Positions 17,390 to 25,810 of a stretch of 56,932 nucleotides of DNA are shown here, in pieces. The position numbers and the translations under genes were made by a program. The stretch is from a virus: positions 1 through 56,932 of the IMG/VR virus record IMGVR_UViG_3300040781_000267; one strand, 5' to 3'. The notes below the pieces were generated by a model. It worked only from the letters and a program-made list of their open reading frames with translations, was not told where the DNA came from and searched no databases. Each line of letters begins with the position of its first letter. The first letter of the stretch is position 1.

Positions 17390-18029
17390 CAGAATTACTC
17401 CTAGTAGATCCTTTAATAAGTTCGATTAAATTAAAATTAGTGATAATGATGGAATTTTCGTCGACACCATAATTTGTCAATTCTGCCTTAACCCGAACCA
17501 TCTCATTCGATATCTGTGCTCTCATCTCTACATCGGTTATAAACTTTTCATATTGCAACAGGGTATTATAAAGCACAATTAAATCGTATATCCGTACTTT
17601 GGTTTTCTCAAGAAAGAGGTCTTGCTGTTCGTCTGCTGACGGTCCCAAACCTTTCTTTTTATCTACGAGCTTAGTGACCTGCTTCTCATGGATACTAAGT
17701 TTGCCACGGCAAAAGGTTAGCTCTGCCTGCATGACATCATTTGCTGATTGCAGATCTAACACAACATTATTTAATCTTGTTATTTCGCTGCTGTAAAACA
17801 TGTGTTCTGGGGTGACGTCTGCATCGGATTGGGCAGTCCTAGCTTTCTGCTCTATTTGTTTAGACCTAACCGACTCATCGAAATTGCGAAGCACTGTCTC
17901 TATCTTGCTAGAGCTCGCAGACAATACTACATCAGTTGCTGGCGCAGAAGCGTCGGCAACAGGCTCGGCTTCTCTGGCCTGACATGCTAACAGTAACGGT
18001 ACAAATATTAATAGTACTAAAAATCTCAT
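17379..18029 (-). CDS. lipoprotein, possible outer spanin partner
   Basis: A 216-residue protein with a lipoprotein signal (MRFLVLLIFVPLLLACQARE; lipobox L-L-A-C, Cys16). It is followed by a Ser/Ala-rich linker and long helices likely to form coiled coils. It would be lipidated and sit in the outer or inner membrane. It is long for an outer spanin. The late promoter and a hairpin that can hide its GGAGGG site (18033-18060) suggest strict late expression. Confidence 0.6.
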   Translation of the reverse strand: MRFLVLLIFVPLLLACQAREAEPVADASAPATDVVLSASSSKIETVLRNFDESVRSKQIEQKARTAQSDADVTPEHMFYSSEITRLNNVVLDLQSANDVMQAELTFCRGKLSIHEKQVTKLVDKKKGLGPSADEQQDLFLEKTKVRIYDLIVLYNTLLQYEKFITDVEMRAQISNEMVRVKAELTNYGVDENSIIITNFNLIELIKGSTRSNSDAG

Positions 18030-18032
18030 ATT

Positions 18033-18060
18033 CCCTCCAAATGTATTTATCTTGGAAGGG
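18033..18060 (-). promoter_or_regulatory. late promoter in the loop of an RBS hairpin
   Basis: GATAAATA at 18044-18051 lies in the loop between TTCCAA-type arms 18052-18060 and 18033-18040 (8 bp, one bulge). The near arm holds GGAGGG of the lipoprotein gene. Confidence 0.65.
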
Positions 18061-18070
18061 CATTTTAGAG

Positions 18071-18583
18071 TTAGAAGGTGCCGACTATGTTTGAAGGATT
18101 TTGCTCGAAGCAGCGATTCAAAACGGGCCTATATTTTGTGAATTTATTCGTAAATGTGTGAAAAATAAAGTCGTCTGCATTATACATATACAACGACCTA
18201 TCTTCATCGCACCCGATAAGATATAGCAAATTTGCACCAAAAATTACAGCAGCCTCTTCGTAATCCCTGCACTTGTAATCCTCTATTGCAAAATATCTGC
18301 TGCCGCCGACTAAAGAAAAGGGTTGCTTTTTCCACTTAGCCTCTACAAACACTCGTTCGGTTGGTGTAGTAGCCCTGGTGATTAAGAAGTCAGGAAGTAT
18401 TAATGATTTGTGGCCAGCTCTATGCATACGAGGGCCACCGGCTGTGCCGTCGCTGATTTTAAAATTATGAGTCGGTGTTATCCAGCAGTCAGAATAATAT
18501 TGGATAAGCATGGGCTGTGCATATCTGACCTCGAAGTCCTCGCCCACTCGTAAATTATCATTAAACACTTTCTGAGTATTCAT
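18071..18583 (-). CDS. PD-(D/E)XK-like nuclease fold protein
   Basis: A 170-residue soluble protein. The order LPDFLITRATTP then VFVEAKWK gives a Pro-Asp, about 15 residues, then Glu-x-Lys, the catalytic signature of PD-(D/E)XK enzymes. The rest is not recognised. Its ATG overlaps the stop of the preceding 96-residue gene. Likely substrate is nucleic acid; role (recombination, host DNA attack or other) unknown. Confidence 0.45.
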   Translation of the reverse strand: MNTQKVFNDNLRVGEDFEVRYAQPMLIQYYSDCWITPTHNFKISDGTAGGPRMHRAGHKSLILPDFLITRATTPTERVFVEAKWKKQPFSLVGGSRYFAIEDYKCRDYEEAAVIFGANLLYLIGCDEDRSLYMYNADDFIFHTFTNKFTKYRPVLNRCFEQNPSNIVGTF

Positions 18584-18870
18584 TCGTATTTCAACCTTGC
18601 AACTAGTGCATCGTTTTCATCTTCGAAATAAAAGTTACCACGGCGTTGGTCCCATCCCCATCGACCCTTTACCCAGTTTTCGATATCGGTAACAACATTC
18701 TCCTCCCAGTATCGACTAGGACAATCCGAACGGTCCCATTGCTCGTGAAATGTAACCGGCACAGCGATACACCGATGTAATAAAAAATTAGAAGCCTTGT
18801 TAAACCGACGGAATTTTAACTTCGGCTTCTTCGGCTTCTTCGGAAACGAATACCTCTGTGCTTTCTTCAT
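18580..18870 (-). CDS. hypothetical basic protein, 96 aa, overlapping the lipase gene
   Basis: Not recognised. Very basic N-terminus (YSFPKKPKKPKLKFRRF) and a Trp-rich centre (WVKGRWGWDQRR). Its first 71 bases lie out of frame inside the 3' end of the lipase gene, and it ends with a 4-bp overlap with the PD-(D/E)XK-like gene. The start inside the lipase is the best available; a shorter start is not obvious. Confidence 0.5.
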   Translation of the reverse strand: MKKAQRYSFPKKPKKPKLKFRRFNKASNFLLHRCIAVPVTFHEQWDRSDCPSRYWEENVVTDIENWVKGRWGWDQRRGNFYFEDENDALVARLKYE

Positions 18871-19585
18871 TTGCTACAAATCTCTTTTTCGAAATGTTTG
18901 TAAGATACGAAGTTAAGCGATGTGACTTCATGAAATCTCTACCACCAGTTAATAGAACTTGTTTTCCGATGTGTTTGTATCCCATCCACTGAGGTGGAAG
19001 CATAGGAACAAGATCATTCGTATTCTCAACACGAACAATATTAACATCTTTAAAATATTCTGCAACCGTGTTAGCATCAAATACGCGGGGTGTACCAAAT
19101 GTATATATGTCGGTTGGTTTGTGTACCAACCCCATCAATTGTGCAAATGCGCCACCTAAACTATGCCCGGTAAACAGAACGTGTTTACACGAATCAGCTT
19201 CATCTAAATCAATCTGCAACCGACGAGATAGACAAGAAAGCCCCCTTACGAATCCTGCGTGTACCCGGTGGTCGCAGAAGGTAGTTTTCCAGCACTGTAG
19301 ATCTGTTTTCAATTCGTTCCATCGATCGTTCTTCTGTCCCTTAAATGCTATTACAACAAGAGAATCGAATTCGGCAAAGACTGCTTGAAGGCCATTCCGT
19401 TGATAGACCGACGAAACGTTAGGTCCTAATAAGTTTAATTTAGCGTGGATATAATCGTGTGAAAAATAAGATAGTTGTGCAAAGTATAAAGAGGTCAAAA
19501 CGGGATCGCTGATAAATTCTTCTTCGATGTCCCTTGTTATCGAGTCCCGGCTTATCTTTTGTTGTATGGAGGTAAAACTGGTCAT
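18800..19585 (-). CDS. class 3 lipase (alpha/beta hydrolase)
   Basis: A 261-residue lipase-3 family enzyme. The nucleophile elbow G-H-S-L-G-G is at residues 140-145 (Ser142). TFGTPRVFD follows, then Asp191 in NDLVPMLPP and His205 in YKHIG complete a plausible triad. There is no signal peptide, so it would be cytoplasmic unless released at lysis. Its acidic C-terminus is encoded in the region shared with the next gene. A lipase is uncommon in T4-like phages. The gene has a hairpin-guarded late promoter, the arrangement T4 uses for lysozyme. Confidence 0.8.
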   Translation of the reverse strand: MTSFTSIQQKISRDSITRDIEEEFISDPVLTSLYFAQLSYFSHDYIHAKLNLLGPNVSSVYQRNGLQAVFAEFDSLVVIAFKGQKNDRWNELKTDLQCWKTTFCDHRVHAGFVRGLSCLSRRLQIDLDEADSCKHVLFTGHSLGGAFAQLMGLVHKPTDIYTFGTPRVFDANTVAEYFKDVNIVRVENTNDLVPMLPPQWMGYKHIGKQVLLTGGRDFMKSHRLTSYLTNISKKRFVANEESTEVFVSEEAEEAEVKIPSV

Positions 19586-19591
19586 TGCACC

Positions 19592-19628
19592 TTCTGCATA
19601 AAAAGTAATAGCTACTATTTATGCAGAA
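19592..19628 (-). promoter_or_regulatory. late-type promoter inside an 11-bp RBS hairpin before the lipase
   Basis: CATAAATA (19616-19623) is a late-promoter variant within arm 19618-19628. That arm pairs perfectly with 19592-19602, next to the GAAGG ribosome binding site. The start point falls in the loop, so locally started mRNA lacks the upstream arm. Confidence 0.65.
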
Positions 19629-19642
19629 CATACAATATAGGT

Positions 19643-19840
19643 CTTGTGCATTGCGCCTGGACTCCCCTGCCCCAAGCTACCCCATCCTAGCTTAACTCCA
19701 CCGCGGTTACTTATTTAAGATAACAGTAAACAGTGCCGCCGACGCATTAGCCAGTGCATTACTCTGATCATTTACGAGTAAGAAGCCAGGCGACTGCCGC
19801 TAGGTTCGCATTCCGACGCTGTTACGCCACAATGCACAAG
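19643..19840 (-). ncRNA. candidate structured RNA closed by an 11-bp helix
   Basis: The stretch between rIIB and the lipase has no plausible gene but strong secondary structure. The ends 19643-19653 and 19830-19840 are perfect 11-base complements. Inside are hairpins at 19674-19693 (AAGCTA/TAGCTT), 19706-19724 (GTTA-CTTA type) and 19759-19781 (TTACTC/GAGTAA). The whole can fold as a multi-branch junction of about 198 nt. Strand is assumed from neighbouring genes. No known family recognised. Confidence 0.5.
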
Positions 19841-19848
19841 ATTAACTT

Positions 19849-20724
19849 TTAACCCTGGGTATTAGGGTTGTTGAAATTGTCGTTGCCATAGAACGACACG
19901 CCTTCTTCGCCCTTGGCACCATCATCTCCTACCGGAGAGTAGCTGTCGTCGACGATGTTGTCAAACGCTTCCTCGTATTGCGGCTTGCCATGGACACCGA
20001 CTACAGTGTATTCGCAGCACCGGCCCTTTTGCTGGTTGTAATCAACCGGAATACTTACGACATCCTTCGGATTGATCTTAAGGATAACGATAGGATTGAC
20101 ACCGCCAAAGCTCGGCATGTACGAAAGAGAAGCGAAGTGCAAACCCTCAGAACAAGTCTGCTTGGCATCGTCATTAACCAGATTGCGCTGCATTGTTACA
20201 ACATCGCCGACGTTGTTGCGGAAAGTTCCGGAGTGGATGTCAACAAAATCGCCCGCTTTGATATTGCGCTCAGGATTGTCGCTCTGGGCAAACTTCACTT
20301 TCTTGTATGCCAGAAAACAACCGTCTGATGTCAGTGGCAGCAAGTTCTTCTCCAGAAAACCGTACAGTTCTTCTACTGCGCGGTAGCTCGGGTTCTGCAA
20401 AAGGTTATTCATAAACGCAATCATTGCATCAACCGGAAAGCCTTGCTCGTACATCTTGATAATACGATCGCCCAGGGCATTGTGAAATTCACGACCATTC
20501 CAAAACAACACACCGTCTTTAATAGACAGCTGACCGTTGGAGTAGTTCAGCAACGACTTGCTCACGTCGACGAGATCTTCGACCGTAGCCCAATCTCCGG
20601 CGCGCATGGCATCGAGGATCTTGGCGTAGTTCATGTGCGACGTTTTATTAATGGTGTGACTTTCGTTGTTCACAACCATAATAATGTTGTCGCCCTGGAT
20701 AATATATGGGATTGGGTTAGTCAT
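19849..20724 (-). CDS. rIIB: rIIB-like protein
   Basis: A 291-residue homologue of T4 rIIB, a membrane-associated protein that with rIIA modulates lysis timing and exclusion. Diagnostic segments are YGFLEKNLLPLTSDGCFLAY and the later CSEGLHFASLSYM. The C-terminus is Gly/Asp-rich and ends in an Asn-rich tail. Its ATG overlaps the TAA of rIIA as TAATG, so translation is coupled as in T4. Confidence 0.88.
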   Translation of the reverse strand: MTNPIPYIIQGDNIIMVVNNESHTINKTSHMNYAKILDAMRAGDWATVEDLVDVSKSLLNYSNGQLSIKDGVLFWNGREFHNALGDRIIKMYEQGFPVDAMIAFMNNLLQNPSYRAVEELYGFLEKNLLPLTSDGCFLAYKKVKFAQSDNPERNIKAGDFVDIHSGTFRNNVGDVVTMQRNLVNDDAKQTCSEGLHFASLSYMPSFGGVNPIVILKINPKDVVSIPVDYNQQKGRCCEYTVVGVHGKPQYEEAFDNIVDDSYSPVGDDGAKGEEGVSFYGNDNFNNPNTQG

Positions 20725-22910
20725 TACTTTGTGCTCCGTGTGTTGTCAATGAGTTGTACATATTCGATAATCGCTTTAGCCGCTTGCTTAGAATCATACC
20801 TTCCTGAAAAATAGTTTAACATCGGGTAGGTACTAATTAAATCGCTATATTCTTTCTTCAGTTCTTTTTCCTGCTTATTAAAATCAATGGATTGTCCGTA
20901 TTTCGATAACAAACGCTTTGCAGCCGAAATAACATCGCCGTCGTCTTTCAGCGAAATCGCCGCCGCATACTTCTCCATTGTGGTTCTAAACAAAGAACTC
21001 TTACCGAGCCCTTCTGCATATTTACAAGTATAACTGTTTACGACGTCTGTGTCAACCAGATTGCGAATAATATATTGCTCTACCTTTTTGATATCAAAAG
21101 ATTTCACTGCTGATTCGAGCACATCGTAAACACACACCCAGTTCTTTTCGGCCTTCACTGTTTCGATGTAGCTCTTCCTAACACCGTAAATTCTGTTAGC
21201 CGGTTGCAGATTTGCCCGGACCATATCTCTCCATGTGACCTCCAGGAAGTCGGAGTTCTCGGTACCATCGGCGTTCAGTACTGTATAGTTGCTAACAGGA
21301 ACATAATAATATGTTTCTTTCGGATCAAACTCGATTTTCGGAGAAACCTTAGACCACCCAACATGGGGGTCGTAGCTGCGGCCGCGATACTGCCTGGCTT
21401 CCGATTCAAGTAGACTAGTCTTTACGGATTTCAGTCGATCAGTCTCCTGGAGATCTGAAGCGTTCATGCGCTCCCCAGGAGGATTCATTAGTTCGTCGAA
21501 AAACGCATTATAAATCTTGTCCCGGTTTTCGTATTCTTCTTTCTCGACATCCAACAGTATCACGTCAATACTTCCGCGGGTGGTTGCGGCACCGTTCTTG
21601 AAGTGTGACTTCAGTCGAGACAGAACCCCTTTTTTCGTATCGTTTATGATCCAAAGAGTATTCTTACCAAAGGGTACTTCGTAAAAATGCTCATGTATAG
21701 AATTGGTTTGGTTGTACCGAGTAGACGTTTTCTGCTCCTTGGTAACAGTACCACTCCAGTTGCTCTCGACTACAAACCTGCGGAATTTTAGCTTCCGTTC
21801 GTTAAAATACTCCGGCTTAAATTCCAGCTTACTATTGTCGACACGCACCGAATTACCACTGTCGAGTTTTAGAAGTTTTGATCGGCCCGCACCCACTAGT
21901 TTTATTGCACCAGACTTAAACAGATTTTCGCGATACAGTTCTCTTAGGCGGAAAGCCAATTCCCACTCACACTCGATATCCTTCACTTGCTCTTCGACAT
22001 ATTTTGCAACGTCGGCAGCAACTATAGTAAGTCGCTTGAGAATATTTTCGTTAGTCCACGACACGTAGGACAATTCTTCCCGACTTGCAGCAATATCAAG
22101 TTCGCCTATCTCAAATTCAACAATCAACGGGCAGTCGAGTAACGCCCGAACTTCTGCGGGCCAGTCGGTTGCATCGACGCCGCTTAATGGATATGCAATA
22201 TTGCCCTGAATTGCGACTGGCCGGCCGTTGCTGGCCGATAGGTGTACACCTTCGGAAATATTTTTCTCAGCATACGAGACGGTGGGAATTTCGAAATTGG
22301 CAACACCGGTGATCTTAGGAACAGACTTAAACCACTTGAACACATTGCCAGCTTCTCGTACAAATGCATGAAAGTCACCCTGGTTGACTGAAAACTTAAC
22401 CTCAACCCCGTTTCCTTCAGCGGTTTCGCTCTCTCCCATCTGTGCAATAGCCGGACAACCGGTTTCGCCCTCGATGTAAGCAGTGTAGATGCGCTGTACA
22501 CCATCCTTGATTGCGGTTACAGTAAAGTTGTCAGTGTAGCTGAAGGGAGACTTGGAACCCAAGCCCAGTGCGCCAATGTAATCGTTGGAGTCTTGCTTAG
22601 TGGATTCGAAGTAAGTGGTGTACAGTTGTGTTACACCGTCGTGATCCAGGCCAATTCCATAATCTCGCACAGAGAAAAACGGTTCTAGTGAATTTGGCAG
22701 GTGTACATGAAAGGGCTCGTCTTCTTTGCCGGCTTCCTTGTGGGAGTCAACAGCATTACAAGACAGTTCTCGAACAATTGCTTTAATCTTGTTCGAATAC
22801 AAACCGCTAGACAGAATGGAAAATGCCTTAGCGGAGTTTTTAATTTTAAACGTGCCAGTGGTGCCGACGTTTGACAGTGTTGCCTGTGGTGCGTCTACTG
22901 CAAGTTTCAT
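20724..22910 (-). CDS. rIIA: rIIA-like protein
   Basis: A 728-residue homologue of T4 rIIA. The N-terminal 170 residues have GHKL-ATPase features: an Asn in RELSCNAVDSH, DYGIGLD and a Gly-rich GALGLGSKSP lid. The rest is typical of the phage family. The protein partners with rIIB, encoded directly downstream. A consensus sigma70 promoter (22942-22970) starts the two-gene operon, fitting early expression. Confidence 0.9.
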   Translation of the reverse strand: MKLAVDAPQATLSNVGTTGTFKIKNSAKAFSILSSGLYSNKIKAIVRELSCNAVDSHKEAGKEDEPFHVHLPNSLEPFFSVRDYGIGLDHDGVTQLYTTYFESTKQDSNDYIGALGLGSKSPFSYTDNFTVTAIKDGVQRIYTAYIEGETGCPAIAQMGESETAEGNGVEVKFSVNQGDFHAFVREAGNVFKWFKSVPKITGVANFEIPTVSYAEKNISEGVHLSASNGRPVAIQGNIAYPLSGVDATDWPAEVRALLDCPLIVEFEIGELDIAASREELSYVSWTNENILKRLTIVAADVAKYVEEQVKDIECEWELAFRLRELYRENLFKSGAIKLVGAGRSKLLKLDSGNSVRVDNSKLEFKPEYFNERKLKFRRFVVESNWSGTVTKEQKTSTRYNQTNSIHEHFYEVPFGKNTLWIINDTKKGVLSRLKSHFKNGAATTRGSIDVILLDVEKEEYENRDKIYNAFFDELMNPPGERMNASDLQETDRLKSVKTSLLESEARQYRGRSYDPHVGWSKVSPKIEFDPKETYYYVPVSNYTVLNADGTENSDFLEVTWRDMVRANLQPANRIYGVRKSYIETVKAEKNWVCVYDVLESAVKSFDIKKVEQYIIRNLVDTDVVNSYTCKYAEGLGKSSLFRTTMEKYAAAISLKDDGDVISAAKRLLSKYGQSIDFNKQEKELKKEYSDLISTYPMLNYFSGRYDSKQAAKAIIEYVQLIDNTRSTK

Positions 22911-22941
22911 TTCCTAGCCCTAAGTTGTTAGTACAGTGCGT

Positions 22942-22970
22942 ATTATATGTTATCATCCACCGTATGTCAA
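22942..22970 (-). promoter_or_regulatory. consensus sigma70 promoter of rIIA-rIIB
   Basis: TTGACA (22965-22970) and TATAAT (22942-22947) with 17 bp between them. Confidence 0.85.
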
Positions 22971-23507
22971 CCGTCTTTTGCAGGTGTCTGTAATTAAAAT
23001 TAGCGCATTATCTTCGCTTTCGGAACTCGTTAATTTGTACTTGTCAATTAGGTATTCCCACATATAAATGTACTCGCACCAAAACGTGAAATCTACTGGT
23101 AGCCATTTGTCGGGTCCGCGGGCGCCTTTTGATCTGTTTTCCGATGCAGACACTGCAAGTAGATTTTCGAAGTCGTTAGCAAATGCTACACGTTCTTCTC
23201 TTGTCCACTTATCTGCGCCATGTGTCCATGCATAATAAAGTGGTATGATATGATCTATATCAATTTCAGACGAATCATACACAATTTGATTAGAATACGG
23301 CAACACCCAGATACCAGAATATACCTTATTGCAATTATACACCATTAGGCCAAGTCCGGCATCTCGTATAAGTATCTCTGTTCTGGTGTTCTGGCAGTCC
23401 CTGTCAGCGTCAATCCAGCTACCGAACTGACTCCGGCTGTACTCCTCCGCTATCGCAGTCATCGGTACAAGCATAATAATCAGCAAGCTGACAAACAAAC
23501 GTATCAT
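22953..23507 (-). CDS. secreted HNH nuclease (DUF1524/GmrSD-C-like)
   Basis: A 184-residue protein with a clear signal peptide (MIRLFVSLLIIMLVPMTAIA, cleavage near residue 20). The core is DIDHIIPLYYAWTHGADKW, then NDFENLLAVSASENRSKGAR, the H..N..H layout of HNH nucleases used by export-type bacterial enzymes. It would act in the periplasm, perhaps on DNA of competing phages or released host DNA. AGGAGA precedes the ATG, and the start overlaps the upstream Cys-rich gene by 89 bp. Confidence 0.75.
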   Translation of the reverse strand: MIRLFVSLLIIMLVPMTAIAEEYSRSQFGSWIDADRDCQNTRTEILIRDAGLGLMVYNCNKVYSGIWVLPYSNQIVYDSSEIDIDHIIPLYYAWTHGADKWTREERVAFANDFENLLAVSASENRSKGARGPDKWLPVDFTFWCEYIYMWEYLIDKYKLTSSESEDNALILITDTCKRRLTYGG

Positions 23508-23760
23508 AATTTCTAATCTCCTGTCTAGTTAATCTATCTCGTCCACTGTTCCAGTGACAATACCGCGGACTACAACACATCTGGCAGCCGGGTCTTCCAC
23601 AATCAAACGGGGAATGTCTGCGCCAGCGTCCTAATACTTTGGGCTCCGGGGCATAACGGGATAGACCGTCGTATGATCTATTATAGTATTTATGCAGATT
23701 AATATTGCGGGTTTGGTATCGTAAGGTCAGTGACCTTCTTTCTTGGCGGGTTCTCTTCAT
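23419..23760 (-). CDS. Cys-rich small phage protein (FDCG..C..C type)
   Basis: Start chosen at the ATG at 23760, preceded by GGAG, giving MKRTRQERRSLTLRYQTRN and about 113 residues. The centre HSPFDCGRPGCQMC followed by LTRQEIRNYD matches a short Cys-rich family, probably zinc-binding, that recurs in T4-like phages with no known role. Here it has an unusual C-terminal extension with more Cys residues that overlaps the signal peptide region of the next gene. Confidence 0.65.
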   Translation of the reverse strand: MKRTRQERRSLTLRYQTRNINLHKYYNRSYDGLSRYAPEPKVLGRWRRHSPFDCGRPGCQMCCSPRYCHWNSGRDRLTRQEIRNYDTFVCQLADYYACTDDCDSGGVQPESVR

Positions 23761-23857
23761 TATACACTTCTCCGAGTTGGAGTGCCGTCGCAAACGGCAC
23801 GTTTATTTTCTCGAAGAGAATGTATAGAATATAGTTCATAAGGTACATTATAGCAAT

Positions 23858-23865
23858 TATTTATC
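23858..23865 (-). promoter_or_regulatory. late promoter GATAAATA, minus strand of a divergent pair
   Basis: GATAAATAA on the minus strand, about 100 bp before the Cys-rich gene and 30 bp from a plus-strand copy. A 7-bp hairpin (GTGCCGT/ACGGCAC) lies in its leader near 23782-23800. Confidence 0.65.
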
Positions 23866-23894
23866 AACTGTGCAAGTAATATAAACGTTTAAAG

Positions 23895-23902
23895 GATAAA
23901 TA
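23895..23902 (+). promoter_or_regulatory. late promoter GATAAATA, plus strand
   Basis: GATAAATAC on the plus strand, about 70 bp before the only plus-strand gene. Its leader starts with a GCAAGA/TCTTGC hairpin (about 23908-23922). Confidence 0.75.
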
Positions 23903-23973
23903 CAACTGCAAGAAAATCTTGCCTAGTAAGCCTACAATTCGGTGGGTGAGCACTAGCCTATTAGGAGAAGACT

Positions 23974-24612
23974 ATGGGACGTCCAATTAAGAAAAAATGG
24001 TTCAGCGCACGAGATGGTTCAGTTGAAGGTGATCTTCAGGTAACTACTGCTGCTGGAGCAGAAGTAATAGAGAAACAAACAGGAACAGGTGTTTACACAG
24101 TAGCATCCGGTTCTGTACAACTACAGGATGGCGGGGCACTAGATCCAGCTGCTCCGGGTGTTCGTGGAGGCGCAACGTTACAGTTTGATAACGGCGTTGA
24201 TGGTCCACAGTATGTAAGAAAATTAAACCAGTTTAGAGTTTACTACTTTGATTCAGCTATAAACGGCGGATCAGACGAGTGGAACGATGGCAGTGGAAAT
24301 CTTACAGGTACATTTACTCCACCACTATCCGGTGAAACTCCTGTTGTTCCAGTTACAGCAACTGGTACAGCTACAATGACTGCTGGTGGCGGTGTTGACG
24401 AAAGCACAGTAACAAGCGTTACTATTACAGACGGCGGAGCAGGTTACACTGTTGCACCTACTGTAACATTTAGTGCTGGCGACGGTACAGTTCCTGCAAC
24501 TGCAACCGGTACTGCTGTTCTAACAGGTGATGCTGTAACAAGCGTTACTATTACAGACGGCGGTCAGTACGCTGACGCTACAACTGCAACTGTAACATTC
24601 TCTGCACCGTAA
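23974..24612 (+). CDS. virion structural protein with GGxGY repeats
   Basis: The only plus-strand gene, 212 residues. The start MGRPIKKKWFSARDGS resembles a structural protein of T4-like marine phages. The second half holds two VTSVTITDGG modules of the same type as at the N-termini of two propeller proteins, so an exposed beta-repeat is likely. AGGAGA precedes the ATG, a late promoter drives it and a strong bidirectional terminator follows. Possibly a capsid or tail decoration protein. Confidence 0.65.
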   Translation: MGRPIKKKWFSARDGSVEGDLQVTTAAGAEVIEKQTGTGVYTVASGSVQLQDGGALDPAAPGVRGGATLQFDNGVDGPQYVRKLNQFRVYYFDSAINGGSDEWNDGSGNLTGTFTPPLSGETPVVPVTATGTATMTAGGGVDESTVTSVTITDGGAGYTVAPTVTFSAGDGTVPATATGTAVLTGDAVTSVTITDGGQYADATTATVTFSAP

Positions 24613-24630
24613 TAGAGATATTACAACCAC

Positions 24631-24657
24631 AAAAAAGGAGCGCAAGCTCCTTTTTTT
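24631..24657. terminator. bidirectional intrinsic terminator
   Basis: AAAAAGGAGC and GCTCCTTTTT pair around a GCAA loop, with a T-run on either strand. It separates two convergent genes. Confidence 0.9.
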
Positions 24658-24668
24658 ACCTCTCCAAT

Positions 24669-25280
24669 TTAGAACTCCCTAAACATTCCTGTGCCGATCA
24701 TGTTGTATCGTGTCGCCCATCTGCTGTCTGATGCTCGGCGCCAGTATATACCAAATTTCGTATCGACTAGCTTGTACGTTAACCCAATCTCCATTTCGTT
24801 TCCATCGAAGTTATTATGCTCGTCGAGTGCAAACTTACTCGATATATAAGGTGATGTATTACCATATAATTTCGAATACTTAATTCTGCCCTGGTATCTA
24901 AATCCGTTGGGTTGATCTGCAGAAAAATATTGCCACTCGAAATAATTCTTATACGTGACTCTTGTGTTATAATTTATTCGCCACACCGGTTCTATTGTTA
25001 AATATGGTCGAACTTCTAACACCGAATCTTTATCCCAGTCTTTTGGAATATTAGAATACGCAATACGAAGGTTTGCTTCGTATTGTATTCCAAATTTACT
25101 CGTGAAAAATCTATAACCGGTGTCTACGTGGTTGTAGTTTATTTTTGGGGCAGTAGTGTACTGTGCTCGCCAATTGTCAGATGATATGTTTTCGTCTTGA
25201 CGGTATATCCAGCCGCCGACCTCGCCGGCGAACGACGAGACAGAAAATATAAGGCCTATTACTAATAATAGCCTTCGCAT
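24669..25280 (-). CDS. outer-membrane beta-barrel protein with signal peptide
   Basis: A 203-residue protein. A Sec signal (MRRLLLVIGLIFSVSSFA) is followed by alternating aromatic/hydrophobic strands (INYNTRVTYKNYFEWQYF) and the chain ends in Phe, the usual signal for outer-membrane insertion. Two further phage genes here (29498, 55226) also code for outer-membrane proteins. Possible roles are receptor masking, superinfection exclusion or altered uptake. A GGTAAATA sequence at 25320-25327 could be a weak late promoter. Confidence 0.7.
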   Translation of the reverse strand: MRRLLLVIGLIFSVSSFAGEVGGWIYRQDENISSDNWRAQYTTAPKINYNHVDTGYRFFTSKFGIQYEANLRIAYSNIPKDWDKDSVLEVRPYLTIEPVWRINYNTRVTYKNYFEWQYFSADQPNGFRYQGRIKYSKLYGNTSPYISSKFALDEHNNFDGNEMEIGLTYKLVDTKFGIYWRRASDSRWATRYNMIGTGMFREF

Positions 25281-25358
25281 CCCTCCTCTCCCATGTGCAA
25301 CCTAACAATGCACCGTAATTATTTACCGGAAAAGAGGGGGCGTTCTAGTGTGGGTTTA

Positions 25359-25754
25359 CTACAGTAGAGAAAGACGGCCGGTAATTTCGTCGACTTCGTA
25401 GTCCTCGCATGGGCCAATTGCTAAAGTCGTATAGGTCGGAACACCGTCGAATTCAGTCAGGCCGGCATCGCGACACAAGAAATGCAGGAGGCCTGCTTCT
25501 TTTGCTTTTGCGGCAAGTTCGAGGAGTTGTTCTTCGGAGTCACACCCAACACAAATTTTAGTAAAGCGTTCCTCGAACCAAGACTTTAATTCTTCTTCCA
25601 TTGGAATAACTTTATAATCGTTGCCGCCTAAATCCTGATCAGTAAACGATCGGGAGAATACTGCACCGAGCGAAGCGTGGGCTGCTTGAGCACACATCTT
25701 GCCTTTACGCATATTTAGATCTTTTCTAACTACAATAACTTGTTTGGTTTTCAT
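25359..25754 (-). CDS. peptidyl-tRNA hydrolase, archaeal/eukaryotic type (Pth2)
   Basis: A 131-residue enzyme that would free tRNA from stalled peptidyl-tRNA. Family motifs are VVRKDLNMRKGKMCAQAAHA at the N-terminus and DAGLTEFDGVPTYTTLAIGP near the C-terminus. Bacteria normally use an unrelated Pth, so a Pth2 in a phage supplements the host system. GGAG lies before the ATG. A TTGACT/TAATAT promoter with 16-bp spacing is at 25773-25800. Confidence 0.88.
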   Translation of the reverse strand: MKTKQVIVVRKDLNMRKGKMCAQAAHASLGAVFSRSFTDQDLGGNDYKVIPMEEELKSWFEERFTKICVGCDSEEQLLELAAKAKEAGLLHFLCRDAGLTEFDGVPTYTTLAIGPCEDYEVDEITGRLSLL

Positions 25755-25772
25755 GGACTCTCCTTTTAATGT

Positions 25773-25800
25773 ATATTAACACATTTATCAAAAGAGTCAA
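25773..25800 (-). promoter_or_regulatory. sigma70 promoter of pth2
   Basis: TTGACT (25795-25800) and TAATAT (25773-25778), 16 bp apart. Confidence 0.65.
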
Positions 25801-25810
25801 TGTAAATAGT

